Source of the DNA: JBEBXQ01 sp040391535
Lineage (GTDB): Bacteria > Bacteroidota > Bacteroidia > Cytophagales > Spirosomataceae
Assembly (NCBI GenBank): GCA_040391535.1
Contig: JBEBXQ010000004.1
Span: forward strand, 27,498 to 91,497
DNA: 64,000 bases
Reading direction: 5' to 3'
The first letter of the stretch is position 1. The number at the start of each line of letters is the position of its first letter. The translations under genes and the position numbers were made by a program. This document shows positions 9,901 through 18,848 of the stretch, piece by piece. The notes below the pieces were generated by a model. It had not been told where the DNA came from and did no database searches. It saw only the letters and a program-made list of their open reading frames with translations.

Positions 9901-12900
9901 ATTTCGGTGCAATTACCCGTATGATTACTTCCGACAATGACTTTGATAACGCCAATATCGAAAACATTGAATTCTGGATGCTGAATCCTTTTATTACGGA
10001 TACTGAATTAGGGGTTGTAAAGGATGGATTTGAAAATAAAGTAAATACGACAGGAGGGAAGCTGGTATTCAACCTCGGTGATATTTCAGAAGATGTCATT
10101 CCTGATGAAAGATATAACTATGAAAACGGAATGCCTGTCGGCGAGATTATCCATGGGGTAAATGTAGATTCGACGGCGTGGGGCCGGGTGACAAAGCAAC
10201 AGTTTGTCATCAATGCTTTTACCAATGAAGAAGGGGCGCGGGAAAAGCAGGATATCGGGCTGGACGGATTGAATAATCAGGATGAAAACTACTTTTTTAA
10301 AGAGCGTTTTATAGATCGCCTTCCGGCCAATCTTACCCCTGCCGCAAGGGAAAGTATTATAAGTGACCCTTCGGGCGATGATTTTAAATTTTATCTGGAT
10401 ACAGATTTCCCTTCTTCTGCCTCTATTCTTGAACGTTATAAAAACTTTATGGGAATGGAGGGCAACTCGCCGGAAAGCAACCAGAGTACGACCAATTATA
10501 CCCAATCGTCCAGTAACCTGCCTGACGGGGAAGATCTGAATACCGACAATACCATTAACGATAATGAAGCTTATTTTGAATATGATATTGATCTGAAACC
10601 CGGTGGACTGGATATCGGAAAGGGATATATCGTTGACAAAACAACTACTGACGGCCAGGAATGGTACCTTTTCAGGGTTCCGATCAAAGAGTTTAACAGA
10701 AAAGTGGGGTCTATTGACGGCTTCAAATCGATCCGCTTTGTCAGAATGTATCTTACTGGGTTTGAACAACCGGTGGTATTGCGTTTTGCCCAGCTGCAAA
10801 TGGTGGCCCAGCAGTATCGTAAATATACGCTGGATCTGGATGCGCCGGGTTTGCAGGAAGTGCCGGAACCTTATGATGCAAAGTTTACGCTGGGAACGGT
10901 TAGTATTGAAGAAAACAGCCAGTCAAACAGCAATCAGGTTAATAAATTTATTTATTCAGTCCCTCCGGGATGGGTACGGGACATTGATTATACCCAAACG
11001 CAGACCAATTTCCAGATGAACGAACAGGCGATGAGCATGTGCGTGACCAATCTGCGTAACGGTGATTCACGGGCTGCCTATAAAAATGTCAATCTGGATT
11101 TGTTGTTCAGGAAGCGCTTGCGGATGTACATACACATGCATAACGAAAATGATATGGCTGTAAAAGCGGCGGCTTTCATTCGGTTGGGTACTGATGTTAC
11201 GCAGAATTACTATGAAATTGAGATTAATGACCTGCAGCCCACACCTCCTAATCAGGCGCAACAGGATATTGTATGGCCGGCTCAGAATGAGCTGAATATT
11301 GCTTTTGAGGATCTGATTAATGCCAAATCAGCCAGAAACCGCTCTAATAGCGCGCTTACGGTGCCTTTTTCAGTAATGACGGCAGACGGCCGTTATAAAG
11401 TGACTGTGGTCGGGAATCCGGATCTGAGTGCCGTAAGGGTGCTGATGATCGGTGCCAGAAATCCGGAAACGGAAGACGAACGGTCGAGTAGTTTCTGTTT
11501 ATGGGTTAACGAGCTTCACGTAGAAGGTTTTGACCAGACGGCCGGTTCAGCAGCGATAGCCCAGCTGAATATGAAACTGGCGGATATTGCCACTATTATG
11601 GCTTCGGCACGTGTGCAGACTTTTGGTTTCGGCGGCGTGCAGACCAAAATCGGTGAACGTTCGCAATCGACGACTACCGAATTCGGAATCGCTTCCAATA
11701 TTGCCCTGGATAAGTTCTTCCCGCAACAGTGGGGTCTGAGCATTCCTGTATATGTAAATTATGACATCCGGAGAGAGACACCGCATTTCAATCCGCTTGA
11801 CCCAGACACGCCTTTGGAAACTTCGCTGGATAATCTCATTTCTGCCGAAGAAAGGAATCGTTACAGAAGAATGGTGGAGGATAATACCGTCAGAAGAGGG
11901 ATTAACCTTACAAACGTGCGTAAAAACAGGGTGGGGAATACTACCAAAATGCATTTTTATGATATCGAAAACTTTGCATTTACCTATGCGTATAGTGATA
12001 TGAACCGGTCGAATATTCTGACCGAAACGTATGCGCAACGCTTGTTCAAAGGAGGTATTGCCTATGCCTATGCGAAGCAGAGAACTCCCTGGGAACCCTT
12101 TAAGAAGTGGCAGACAGCAAGCCGTTACGGAGAGTTTATTAAAGCATTTAACCTGAGTTTGCTGCCGTCTTCCGTATCCGTCAGGGCCGACCTGGACCGG
12201 AGTTTTACCAAAACACATCTGCGTAACTCGGATCTGACCACAGATGGAATGGAGCCGTTCTATGAGAAATATTTCTGGTTTAACCGATACTACGACCTCA
12301 ACTGGAACCTGTCCAGAAGTGTTATTCTGAGCTATAATTCCTTTGCCAATGCCATTATAGATGAACCCTACGGTGACATCAACACAGAGACCAAGCAGGA
12401 TTCGCTGTGGAGAAATCTCAAATCGTTGGGACGGATGAAAGTGTTTGATCAGAAAATCAGAGCTACTTACCGGTTGCCTTTGGATAAGCTGCCACTGACG
12501 GATTGGATGACAGCAGATTACAGCCACACAATAGGGTATAATTTTCAGGCTAATGCATTTGGCATAACGGATTCTGATGATTTGCCTTTTGGTGATATTA
12601 TCCGGAACAGCCGTGACAGGGGTATCAGTGGCCGGGTGGATTTTGTGGCGCTTTATAACAAACTGAAATATTTACGCTTCGCCAATTCACCTAATGCGCC
12701 GCGTAAGAACTTCACCAGAAGCCCCGGTGATATTGAGGATATAGCAGAAAGTCAGTCGGTCGTACTGAAGAACGTTGCCCGGGTGCTTATGACGGTGAGA
12801 GGTATTAATGTGACCTATAATGTAATTGAGACTACCGCATTACCGGGTTATCTGCGGACACCGAAATATTTCGGGCTGGATAATATGGGTGCGCCGGGTC

Positions 12901-14120
12901 TTCCGTTTGTATTAGGGCAGCAGGACCGCAATTTCCAGATCAAAGCGGCTGAGAACGGCTGGCTGACGACCAGCAGGGAAAGTAATCAGCCTTTTGAGCA
13001 GACGATCCAGAAACGTTTTACGATGAGCACAACGCTGGAGCCGTTTAAGAATTTCAGAATGCAGATCAACGCGGACTATACCCGTCAGGATGCGTATCAG
13101 GAATTTTATAAACCAATGGAAGCAGGAGGCGGCTTTGTAAGCCAGAACCCGTTAAGGAACGGCCAGTTCAGTATGTCCTTCCTTTCTTTCCGGACTGCTT
13201 TTGCCAAAATGCCCAGAGACAATTCTTCTGAAACTTTTGATAAATTCAGAGATTACCGGGCGCTCATGGTAGACCGGCTTAACCTGGAAAATGAGCACGG
13301 AGGAGAATATAACGAGAACTCTCAGGATGTGCTGATACCGGCGTTTTTTGCGGCGTATTCAGGAAAAGATCCGGCAACGGTAAATATATCGCCGTTCCTT
13401 AAATTCCCGATGCCCAACTGGCGCATTGAATACAGCGGTCTCTCACAGCTTGAGGGCTTTAAAAAGCTGTTCAGCGCATTCACTGTAAACCACGACTATA
13501 AATCAAACTACAGTGTGGGTAACTTCACTTCGTCGCTGGGATATGAAGCATTGTTTGTGAATCTGGCGGTAATGGGTTATCCGTTATCCGGGCGACTGAA
13601 CGACTTCGGGCAGTATGTTCCGGTATTTGCGATGTCAACCATTACGATGCAGGAAAAATTCTATCCGGTGGTAGGGGTCAATTTCCGGACACAGAGCCGC
13701 ATAACCGGCCGTGTAGATTATAACCGTGACAGAACCGTAGCGCTCAATCTTTCCAATGCCCAGGTGGCTGAGCTGTTTAACCAGGATCTGACTGTCAATG
13801 TAGGATTTACGAAAAACAATGTACCGGTTCCGTTTAAAATTAACGGAGTAAAGAAGCGTTTGAAAAATGACCTGACGATGCAGGTAGGGCTGACATTCAG
13901 AGACACCCGTTCTATTCAGCGTAAACTGGACGGAGAGATTATTCCGATTGCGGGTAATATCAATTTCCAGCTGAAACCAACGGTTAATTACGTAGTGAAT
14001 AACCGGCTGAGCCTGATGTTCTATTTCGATAAAACATTTAACGACCCGTTGGTTTCAAATTCGTTTTACAGGGCTACAACCTCAGGAGGTGTACAGATAA
14101 AATTCAATCTGGCTGACTAA
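6981..14120 (+). CDS. sprA: SprA, outer-membrane translocon of the type IX secretion system
   Basis: Giant outer-membrane protein (2,379 residues, in the family's usual 2,300-2,500 range). In Flavobacterium and Porphyromonas (where it is called Sov) SprA forms a 36-strand beta-barrel through which type IX clients and gliding adhesins leave the cell. Features seen include long stretches of alternating beta-strand character, repeated FNLGDISEDV-like and LNRHINLGF-like barrel segments, and a C-terminus ending in a strand (GGVQIKFNLAD). The apparent start is TTG at 6981; an in-frame stop sits at 6963 and the first ATG is at 7032, inside the hydrophobic N-terminal segment that should be the signal peptide. 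Base composition matches its neighbours. It lies between ruvA and gcvH. Confidence 0.95.
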   Translation: MSGTFYQIFFRTSSVSLMALWLVSVPNDPPAGNQFSYQPVVADTTGDDTLKKSGSGASVRWRDFYRNRLTEPRPSSPLYLQDPDNIRTTIQLDSMGSVNISEDIQTQDGTLRYRFGESMDRSAFDEIQRKRAMQSLIREYSVRQSEQLGGRGLLPKLDLPPVLDRLFGNGEIDFKPNGFVALDLGVMHQFIDNPAIPVRQRRNTNFIFNEQININFNANLGENVKFLTNFDTKSSFNLDQLLKLNYKAPEESALKAVQLGNINWTINSQLIPGAQNLFGARTDFQFGRLSASVVLSQQRSNKERIVLKGGSYGKDFEIRVDNYDENRHFFLSQHFRDKYESSLKNLPMITSGATITRLEVYVTNRTVSTGSMRNIVGFMDIAEPKPYRTENPAFQPVQANEPTGNTTNGLYAKLIQNEVFRQVDQTNQDLASRYNLEKGVDYELLRGAKKLQQDKEFKFNKDLGYISLTTPLRNDEVLSVAYEYTYNGRTYKVGELTEDYQNRRDDEVIVLKMLKSSTIRNNTKLPMWDLMMKNVYSLGTTQIEKQGFQLRVVYKDDLTGMDNPNLQESTLQNQPLIRVLGLDRLNPSNDIQSDGNFDFVEGVTIDTQTGRVFFTTVEPFGASLSDKFSPAETQFKDKYVFDALYRRTMIDAQQMNEKNKFYLKGSYQSAGGQEIELPYGVSEESVTVTSGGVALSRGSDFMVEPQAGRLRILNQSVMNSGREIVVEYERPDMFLNQIRSLFGTRLDYMLNRHINLGFTAMHYRETTAGRLTRVAIGNEPARNSIIGMDINYNKEAPGLTNLLDKLPLIQTKEMSNIQFKGEVARLMPGVANIVGNRSLIDDFEAARTIYDMTRQPNRWRLGSTPTGFHTPSATNPLEYAYKRAKIVAYSVDNIFSMNQLGGGNVQRPDLPDSELNNFYQRVFYPNEIFSGKSTPLLNLPQSILDIAYYPSERGMYNYNVNLDQNGRLRNPKENFGAITRMITSDNDFDNANIENIEFWMLNPFITDTELGVVKDGFENKVNTTGGKLVFNLGDISEDVIPDERYNYENGMPVGEIIHGVNVDSTAWGRVTKQQFVINAFTNEEGAREKQDIGLDGLNNQDENYFFKERFIDRLPANLTPAARESIISDPSGDDFKFYLDTDFPSSASILERYKNFMGMEGNSPESNQSTTNYTQSSSNLPDGEDLNTDNTINDNEAYFEYDIDLKPGGLDIGKGYIVDKTTTDGQEWYLFRVPIKEFNRKVGSIDGFKSIRFVRMYLTGFEQPVVLRFAQLQMVAQQYRKYTLDLDAPGLQEVPEPYDAKFTLGTVSIEENSQSNSNQVNKFIYSVPPGWVRDIDYTQTQTNFQMNEQAMSMCVTNLRNGDSRAAYKNVNLDLLFRKRLRMYIHMHNENDMAVKAAAFIRLGTDVTQNYYEIEINDLQPTPPNQAQQDIVWPAQNELNIAFEDLINAKSARNRSNSALTVPFSVMTADGRYKVTVVGNPDLSAVRVLMIGARNPETEDERSSSFCLWVNELHVEGFDQTAGSAAIAQLNMKLADIATIMASARVQTFGFGGVQTKIGERSQSTTTEFGIASNIALDKFFPQQWGLSIPVYVNYDIRRETPHFNPLDPDTPLETSLDNLISAEERNRYRRMVEDNTVRRGINLTNVRKNRVGNTTKMHFYDIENFAFTYAYSDMNRSNILTETYAQRLFKGGIAYAYAKQRTPWEPFKKWQTASRYGEFIKAFNLSLLPSSVSVRADLDRSFTKTHLRNSDLTTDGMEPFYEKYFWFNRYYDLNWNLSRSVILSYNSFANAIIDEPYGDINTETKQDSLWRNLKSLGRMKVFDQKIRATYRLPLDKLPLTDWMTADYSHTIGYNFQANAFGITDSDDLPFGDIIRNSRDRGISGRVDFVALYNKLKYLRFANSPNAPRKNFTRSPGDIEDIAESQSVVLKNVARVLMTVRGINVTYNVIETTALPGYLRTPKYFGLDNMGAPGLPFVLGQQDRNFQIKAAENGWLTTSRESNQPFEQTIQKRFTMSTTLEPFKNFRMQINADYTRQDAYQEFYKPMEAGGGFVSQNPLRNGQFSMSFLSFRTAFAKMPRDNSSETFDKFRDYRALMVDRLNLENEHGGEYNENSQDVLIPAFFAAYSGKDPATVNISPFLKFPMPNWRIEYSGLSQLEGFKKLFSAFTVNHDYKSNYSVGNFTSSLGYEALFVNLAVMGYPLSGRLNDFGQYVPVFAMSTITMQEKFYPVVGVNFRTQSRITGRVDYNRDRTVALNLSNAQVAELFNQDLTVNVGFTKNNVPVPFKINGVKKRLKNDLTMQVGLTFRDTRSIQRKLDGEIIPIAGNINFQLKPTVNYVVNNRLSLMFYFDKTFNDPLVSNSFYRATTSGGVQIKFNLAD

Positions 14121-14191
14121 ATTTCCATTTGGAAAATAGGCATATCCTCCTGTAATTTGTACCCGTCAAATCAAAACCAATTATTATACTT

Positions 14192-14572
14192 ATGGACTTT
14201 CCGGTAGATTTAAAATATAGCGAGGATCACGAGTGGATCCGTGTTGCAGGTGATGAAGCTTATATAGGCATTACGGCCCATGCTCAGGATCAGTTAGGTG
14301 ATATCGTATATCTTGATGTGACCACGGTAGGTGAAACGTTGGGTAAAGGAGAAGTTTTTGGTTCTGTTGAGGCCGTTAAAACGGTTTCGGATCTTTACCT
14401 TCCTGTGGGCGGAGAGATACTTGAGCTAAACCCGGCACTGGACAGTGAGCCTGAACTTGTCAATTCAGATCCTTATGGAGAGGGGTGGATTGTTAAAATC
14501 AAAATTTCAGATCCTGGTGAGCTCGATGCATTACTGGATGCCGCCGGTTACATATCTTTTATTGGCGCCTGA
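14192..14572 (+). CDS. gcvH: Glycine cleavage system H protein
   Basis: Lipoyl carrier that shuttles the aminomethyl group between the P, T and L proteins of glycine cleavage. The single lipoyl domain carries the attachment Lys63 within GSVEAVKTVSDLYLPVGGE. The N-terminal YSEDHEWI and the C-terminal NSDPYGEGWI signatures are intact, and 126 residues is normal. It stands alone: gcvT and gcvP are not in the window. A terminator hairpin follows directly. Confidence 0.97.
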   Translation: MDFPVDLKYSEDHEWIRVAGDEAYIGITAHAQDQLGDIVYLDVTTVGETLGKGEVFGSVEAVKTVSDLYLPVGGEILELNPALDSEPELVNSDPYGEGWIVKIKISDPGELDALLDAAGYISFIGA

Positions 14573-14578
14573 TATTAC

Positions 14579-14602
14579 AAAGCTCCGGAAGGGGCTTTTT
14601 TT
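14579..14602 (+). terminator. Rho-independent terminator after gcvH
   Basis: AAAGCTCC and GGGGCTTT pair over 8 bases (one wobble) around a GGAA tetraloop and run into a T tract. It sits 6 bases past the gcvH stop. Confidence 0.75.
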
Positions 14603-14634
14603 AATCTTATAAAACTGAATCTGAATCATACTGC

Positions 14635-15912
14635 ATGAAATTATTGTTGCGTTCGGTACGGATATTGGATCCGCAATCAGACCTCCATGGCCAGATTGCG
14701 GATATCAGAATTGACAACGGAATCATCACTGGCATTGGCTCTGCATTATCTGACGAAAACGGAGAGGAAGTACTGAACCTGGAAGGTTCTTTTGTTTCAG
14801 TAGGCTGGTTTGATATGCGCGTAGCATCACGTGACCCCGGTCTGGAACATAAGGAAGATGTAGATTCGCTGCAAAATGCAGCTGCCAGGGGCGGATTTAC
14901 AGATATTGCGTTACTGCCTAACTCTGTACCGGCAGTTGATTCAAAGGGAACGCTGGAGTATCTTCTTTCTAAAAGCAGACTGGTGAGCCTGAAACCCATG
15001 GCCGCCTTAACCAAAGGTGCTGAAGGCCATGATTTCAGTGAAATGATGGACCTGTTTCACGCCGGAGCGGTTGCTTTTACAGACGGAGAACATCCGGTCT
15101 ATAATGCCGATATTTTCCTGAAAGCACTGCAGTATCTGCGTCCGCTGAATGCCCTGCTGATCAATAAACCGGAGGACAGGCAACTGGCTCTGTTCGGGCA
15201 AATGCATGAAGGAACCACCAGTACCTTACTAGGTATGAAAGGAATTCCTTCGCTGGCTGAAGAAATTATGATCGCCCGTGATCTGAAACTGCTTGAATAC
15301 GCGCTTTCAGATATGGAATTTGATCCGAAAAGCCCGTTACTTCATTTTTCTTTGATTTCTACCAGAGAAGGGGTGGAGCTGATCAGGAAAGCAAAAGCCG
15401 GCGGATGGCCGGTTTCCTGTGATGTCGCTGTGCATCAGCTTGCATTTGAAGATACCGACCTGATGGATTTTGATACCAATCTGAAGGTCAGTCCGCCGTT
15501 CAGGTCAGCCGGGGACCGTCAGGCGCTTCTGGAAGGACTTGCTGACGGAACGATTGATGTCATCGTGTCTGACCATAATCCGCAGGATGAGGAATGCAAG
15601 AATCTGGAATTTGATATGGCAGAGTCCGGAGTTTCCGCTATTGAAACCGTGTTCCCGGTGGCATTGCAATACAGTAATCTATCTGTAGAAAAGATTGTGG
15701 AATTGCTGACGGTGGTTCCCCGCAGGATATTGCGCCAGCCGATACCGCAGATAGTGACAGGAGTACCGGCAAAACTCACCCTTTTCAATCCTGAAGAAAA
15801 ATGGACTTTTGAAAAGTCAGCCTCAAAAGCACTGAATAATCCTTTTCTGGGCAAAGAACTGAAAGGAAAAGTAAAAGGAATTATCAATCATCAGCATTAC
15901 CGGATATTTTAA
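14635..15912 (+). CDS. Dihydroorotase-like protein with degenerate metal site
   Basis: A full-length homologue (425 residues) of type I dihydroorotase (PyrC), an amidohydrolase that normally closes carbamoyl-aspartate to dihydroorotate in pyrimidine synthesis. The fold signatures remain: SRDPGLEHKED, LLGMKGIPSLAEE, KVSPPFRS and the catalytic Asp313 in VSDHNP. The metal ligands are largely gone. The usual HxH pair after strand 1 is Arg62 and Ala64, the HxED histidine is Lys178, and the HxSH histidine is Leu240. This matches the non-catalytic dihydroorotase-like group seen beside active PyrC in Bacteroidota; in Pseudomonas the analogous PyrC' is a scaffold for aspartate transcarbamoylase. A scaffold role here is inference. 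Two DUF4199 genes follow at 32 and 34 bases and probably share its transcript. Confidence 0.85.
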   Translation: MKLLLRSVRILDPQSDLHGQIADIRIDNGIITGIGSALSDENGEEVLNLEGSFVSVGWFDMRVASRDPGLEHKEDVDSLQNAAARGGFTDIALLPNSVPAVDSKGTLEYLLSKSRLVSLKPMAALTKGAEGHDFSEMMDLFHAGAVAFTDGEHPVYNADIFLKALQYLRPLNALLINKPEDRQLALFGQMHEGTTSTLLGMKGIPSLAEEIMIARDLKLLEYALSDMEFDPKSPLLHFSLISTREGVELIRKAKAGGWPVSCDVAVHQLAFEDTDLMDFDTNLKVSPPFRSAGDRQALLEGLADGTIDVIVSDHNPQDEECKNLEFDMAESGVSAIETVFPVALQYSNLSVEKIVELLTVVPRRILRQPIPQIVTGVPAKLTLFNPEEKWTFEKSASKALNNPFLGKELKGKVKGIINHQHYRIF

Positions 15913-15944
15913 CCTGATATTACCGGTGGCTCATCAACCTGTAC

Positions 15945-16499
15945 ATGAATACTGTTTTTCGTTTCTTTAATCTGCCTTTACTGAAAATTCCGCTATTGTT
16001 CGGACTGATTTCCGGCTTACTGGCATTTGGCTATTTTCTGGCGTTATACTTTATGGACATTATCCCTCTGGGAAATAATAAAGTACTGGATTTTGGCTTT
16101 TTTGTTATTCTGAATGCCGTTTGCTGCTGGTATTATCGTAAGGAAGTAGGAAAAGGGGTGATGCATTTATGGGAAGGAATTACCATTGGTTATGTCATCA
16201 ATACTTTTGGTGCCCTGGTATTGGGTTGGATCATCTGTTTTTTTGTTACTTTTATTGATCCGTCGGTACTGACAGACTATATAACCGAAATGCAGCATCT
16301 GCTCACATCAACCAAAGGCGATATGATGAAAGAGATGAAAATGTCTGAAGCAGACTATCAGAAGTTATATAATGAGGTATCACAAACCAAACCGGTAGAC
16401 CTGATTATGGATGAGCTGGGTAAGAAAACAATTATGGGGGTTTTGCCTGTTCTTGCCATTGCTCTTATTTTCAGAAAAAGACCGGCTCAGATAGAGTGA
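15945..16499 (+). CDS. DUF4199 membrane protein (first copy)
   Basis: A 184-residue inner-membrane protein of the DUF4199 family, which is largely confined to Bacteroidota and has no known function. About four hydrophobic helices are visible: residues 12-35, 42-60, 80-107 and 163-180. A charged, probably cytoplasmic loop at about 108-160 is rich in Lys, Met and Glu (KGDMMKEMKMSEADYQKLY). Its paralogue follows 34 bases downstream. The pair lies between the dihydroorotase-like gene and gldF, all on one strand with short gaps, so cotranscription is likely. Confidence 0.8.
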   Translation: MNTVFRFFNLPLLKIPLLFGLISGLLAFGYFLALYFMDIIPLGNNKVLDFGFFVILNAVCCWYYRKEVGKGVMHLWEGITIGYVINTFGALVLGWIICFFVTFIDPSVLTDYITEMQHLLTSTKGDMMKEMKMSEADYQKLYNEVSQTKPVDLIMDELGKKTIMGVLPVLAIALIFRKRPAQIE

Positions 16500-16533
16500 A
16501 CATTCAATCCTTTAACCTATTCTTATAAATAAT

Positions 16534-17049
16534 ATGGAAGAAAAAGTATCTACCGCACGTATCGCTCTGAAGTATGGTATTATTCTCGGAGTGGCAAGCC
16601 TTGTTTTTTATACCATACTTTATGTGACAGGTTTGTTCCTTAACCCGGTAGTTACCAGTCTGGGTTATATAATCCTGATAGCAGGGATTTATCTGGCCAT
16701 GAAAGAATTCCGTGAGCAGAATAACGGTTTTATGTCGTATGGTGAAGGACTGGGTATAGGTACGCTTACTTCCGGTGTTGCCGCCATTATCACCATCACC
16801 TTTGACCTGGTTTATAAAAAATTCATTGATACGACTATTAACCAGCAGATTCAGGATGTAACCCGGGAAAAATTCGAAGCGCAGGGAATGGATGATGCAC
16901 AGATTGATGGCGTGATTGAAATGATGGATAAAATGTCATCACCCGGGATTGTGTTTTTTACGGGTATTATCGCTACTATAGCAGTGGGCTTTGTGATCAG
17001 CCTTATTGTCGCGGCAATCCTGAAAAAGAGTAAGCCGGTGTTTGAGTAA
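16534..17049 (+). CDS. DUF4199 membrane protein (second copy)
   Basis: A 171-residue paralogue of the preceding gene with the same plan: two N-terminal membrane helices (about 14-35 and 38-55), the family's conserved loop with MKEFREQNNGFMSYGEGLGIG, a third helix, an acidic loop, and a C-terminal helix. The NNGFMSYGEG part resembles the usual DUF4199 signature more closely than the first copy does. gldF begins 24 bases downstream. Confidence 0.82.
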   Translation: MEEKVSTARIALKYGIILGVASLVFYTILYVTGLFLNPVVTSLGYIILIAGIYLAMKEFREQNNGFMSYGEGLGIGTLTSGVAAIITITFDLVYKKFIDTTINQQIQDVTREKFEAQGMDDAQIDGVIEMMDKMSSPGIVFFTGIIATIAVGFVISLIVAAILKKSKPVFE

Positions 17050-17073
17050 AAAAAATTAAGTGTTCGGGGAAAG

Positions 17074-17811
17074 TTGCATAGTATTCTTACCATTTTTCTG
17101 AAAGAACTGAGTTTGTTTTTCAGCTCACTCATTGCCTATATCGTTATGGGGGTTTTTGTGGTGGCTATCGGGCTGATTGTATGGGTTTTTCCTGATACGA
17201 ACGTGCTGGATTACGGATATGCCGATCTGGGGGTGTTTTTTAACCTGGCACCCTATGTCCTGCTGTTCCTTGTTCCGGCCATTACCATGCGGTCCATAGC
17301 GGAGGAAAGCAAAAACGGAACCCTGGAATTATTGCTCACCAAGCCTGTCAGCGATAAATCCTTGGTAGCAGGGAAGTTTCTGGCCAACTGGTTTCTGGTG
17401 GGGCTTACGCTGACGCTTACTTTCATATTTGTTTACAGTGTTTATGCGCTGGGAAATCCGGTAGGGAATGTAGACCTGGCTGCTGTTACAGGCTCCTATA
17501 CCGGGTTGTTCCTTCTTGCGGCAGTGCTGGTTGCAATGGGGCTCTGGGCATCCTCCCTGAATGATAACCAAATTGTGGCTTTTGTCATCGGTGTATTTCT
17601 GGGATTTGTGTTTTATGTGGGCTTCTCATCCGTATCCATGCTGCTTGGCAGTAGTATCGTCGCTTCTTTCTTTTCCTGGATAGCCCTGGACGAACAGTAC
17701 AGAGCGCTTGGAAAAGGATTGCTTGATACCCGCAATGTTATTTTTATGCTTTCGCTCGCCGTATTTTTCCTTGGACTTACTTATCTCCGGATCGGACAGC
17801 TCAGGAAGTAA
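17074..17811 (+). CDS. gldF: Gliding-associated ABC transporter permease GldF
   Basis: ABC-2-type membrane subunit of the GldA/GldF/GldG transporter linked to gliding motility. About six membrane helices are present, with the typical segments SSLIAYIVMGVFV, MRSIAEESKNGTLELLLTKP and GKFLANW. The frame is open back to the stop of the preceding gene and the only plausible initiator is the TTG at 17074, since no in-frame ATG lies near the conserved N-terminus. The length of 245 fits the family. Its usual partner gldG is not next to it but 20 kb away on the opposite strand (38355-40013), and the ATPase gldA is outside the window. Confidence 0.92.
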   Translation: MHSILTIFLKELSLFFSSLIAYIVMGVFVVAIGLIVWVFPDTNVLDYGYADLGVFFNLAPYVLLFLVPAITMRSIAEESKNGTLELLLTKPVSDKSLVAGKFLANWFLVGLTLTLTFIFVYSVYALGNPVGNVDLAAVTGSYTGLFLLAAVLVAMGLWASSLNDNQIVAFVIGVFLGFVFYVGFSSVSMLLGSSIVASFFSWIALDEQYRALGKGLLDTRNVIFMLSLAVFFLGLTYLRIGQLRK

Positions 17812-17895
17812 TCTGAACCGTTGTGAAATTTCAGTTGCGATCGTGTATATTAGTGCCTGAATATAATTTATCCTATTAATAATTTCTCAAAATTT

Positions 17896-18750
17896 ATGAA
17901 ACTGAAACAAATTGCCTTGGCAGGGATGATGTTTGCCGCCAGTGGTTTGTCACTGTTTGCGCAGAATATGCCTGAAGATAAGGCAGGCTGGAAGCTGGGT
18001 GCGCAATCTTATACTTTCCGCTTATTTACCTTTGCCGAAGCTCTGGAAAAAATTGACAGCTGCGGGATGAAGTACGTGGAAGCATTTCCCGGACAGAAAA
18101 TCGGTGGTGGCATTGATGGAACCATGGATTTTAAAATGGATAAAGCAAAACAGGATGAAATTAAAAAGCTGCTGGCATCCAAAAGTATTACACTTACAAC
18201 TTTTGGGGTGGTAAATGCTAAAACTGAAGCGGAGTGGGGGCAACTGTTTGAATTTGCCAAAGCAATGGGTATTACAAATATTAATACCGAACCCGATCCT
18301 GCACAGCTATCCTATATTATACCGATGGCAGAAAAATATAAGATCAAAATTGCGTTGCATAACCATCCCAAGCCTTCGCGTTACTGGCATCCTGATACTG
18401 TGTTGAAATATGCCGGAAACAGTGCTTTCGTGGGAGCTTGTGCTGACATTGGCCACTGGGTACGTTCAGGGCTGGATCCGGTTGAGCAGATGAAAAAGCT
18501 GAATGGACGGATTCTGGGAATGCACTTTAAAGATGTTGTTCAGGATGCGCCGGGTGAGAAATTCCATGATGTGATCTGGGGAAATGGTAAAAGTAATGTG
18601 AACGGTGTGATTGCTGAAATGAAAAGACAAAACTTCAAAGGCCCTATTTCAGTGGAATATGAGTACAACTGGGAGCACAGCGCGCCGGAAGTTGCCAAAA
18701 GCGTGCAGTATTTCCGTTCTGCCTATAAAACGGTAAAAAAAGGAAAATAA
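17896..18750 (+). CDS. Secreted sugar phosphate isomerase/epimerase (xylose-isomerase-like TIM barrel)
   Basis: A 284-residue AP-endonuclease-family-2 TIM barrel with a cleavable signal peptide (residues 1 to about 22, ending LFAQ), so it should act in the periplasm. Barrel markers include KLGAQSYTFR, the metal-ligand segments NINTEPDP and IALHNHPKP, CADIGHW, GMHFKD and the final ISVEYEY. Periplasmic relatives in Bacteroidota are often linked to breakdown of 3-keto sugars and inositols; the exact substrate cannot be read here. The true sugar-phosphate substrate implied by the family name is unlikely outside the cytoplasm. It is a single gene followed by a terminator. Confidence 0.88.
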   Translation: MKLKQIALAGMMFAASGLSLFAQNMPEDKAGWKLGAQSYTFRLFTFAEALEKIDSCGMKYVEAFPGQKIGGGIDGTMDFKMDKAKQDEIKKLLASKSITLTTFGVVNAKTEAEWGQLFEFAKAMGITNINTEPDPAQLSYIIPMAEKYKIKIALHNHPKPSRYWHPDTVLKYAGNSAFVGACADIGHWVRSGLDPVEQMKKLNGRILGMHFKDVVQDAPGEKFHDVIWGNGKSNVNGVIAEMKRQNFKGPISVEYEYNWEHSAPEVAKSVQYFRSAYKTVKKGK

Positions 18751-18781
18751 CGCATATCCGGTTTTCCGGCTTGTAAAATAT

Positions 18782-18816
18782 AAAGGGAAGCATTCTGTGA
18801 TGAACGCTTCCCTTTT
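18782..18816 (+). terminator. Terminator after the sugar isomerase gene
   Basis: AAAGGGAAGC pairs perfectly with GCTTCCCTTT around a 14-base loop, 32 bases past the stop codon. It lies between convergent genes and could serve both strands. Confidence 0.65.
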
Positions 18817-18848
18817 CTGTAATCTGGCAAGTAAATGAGTCGTGCTCC

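Noticed and set aside
10086..10799. 237-codon minus-strand frame
   Set aside because: It lies wholly inside sprA, has no family features and its codon pattern is the mirror of the sprA frame.
11547..12527. 326-codon minus-strand frame
   Set aside because: Antisense to sprA; Cys- and His-rich composition typical of a shadow frame and no recognisable domain.
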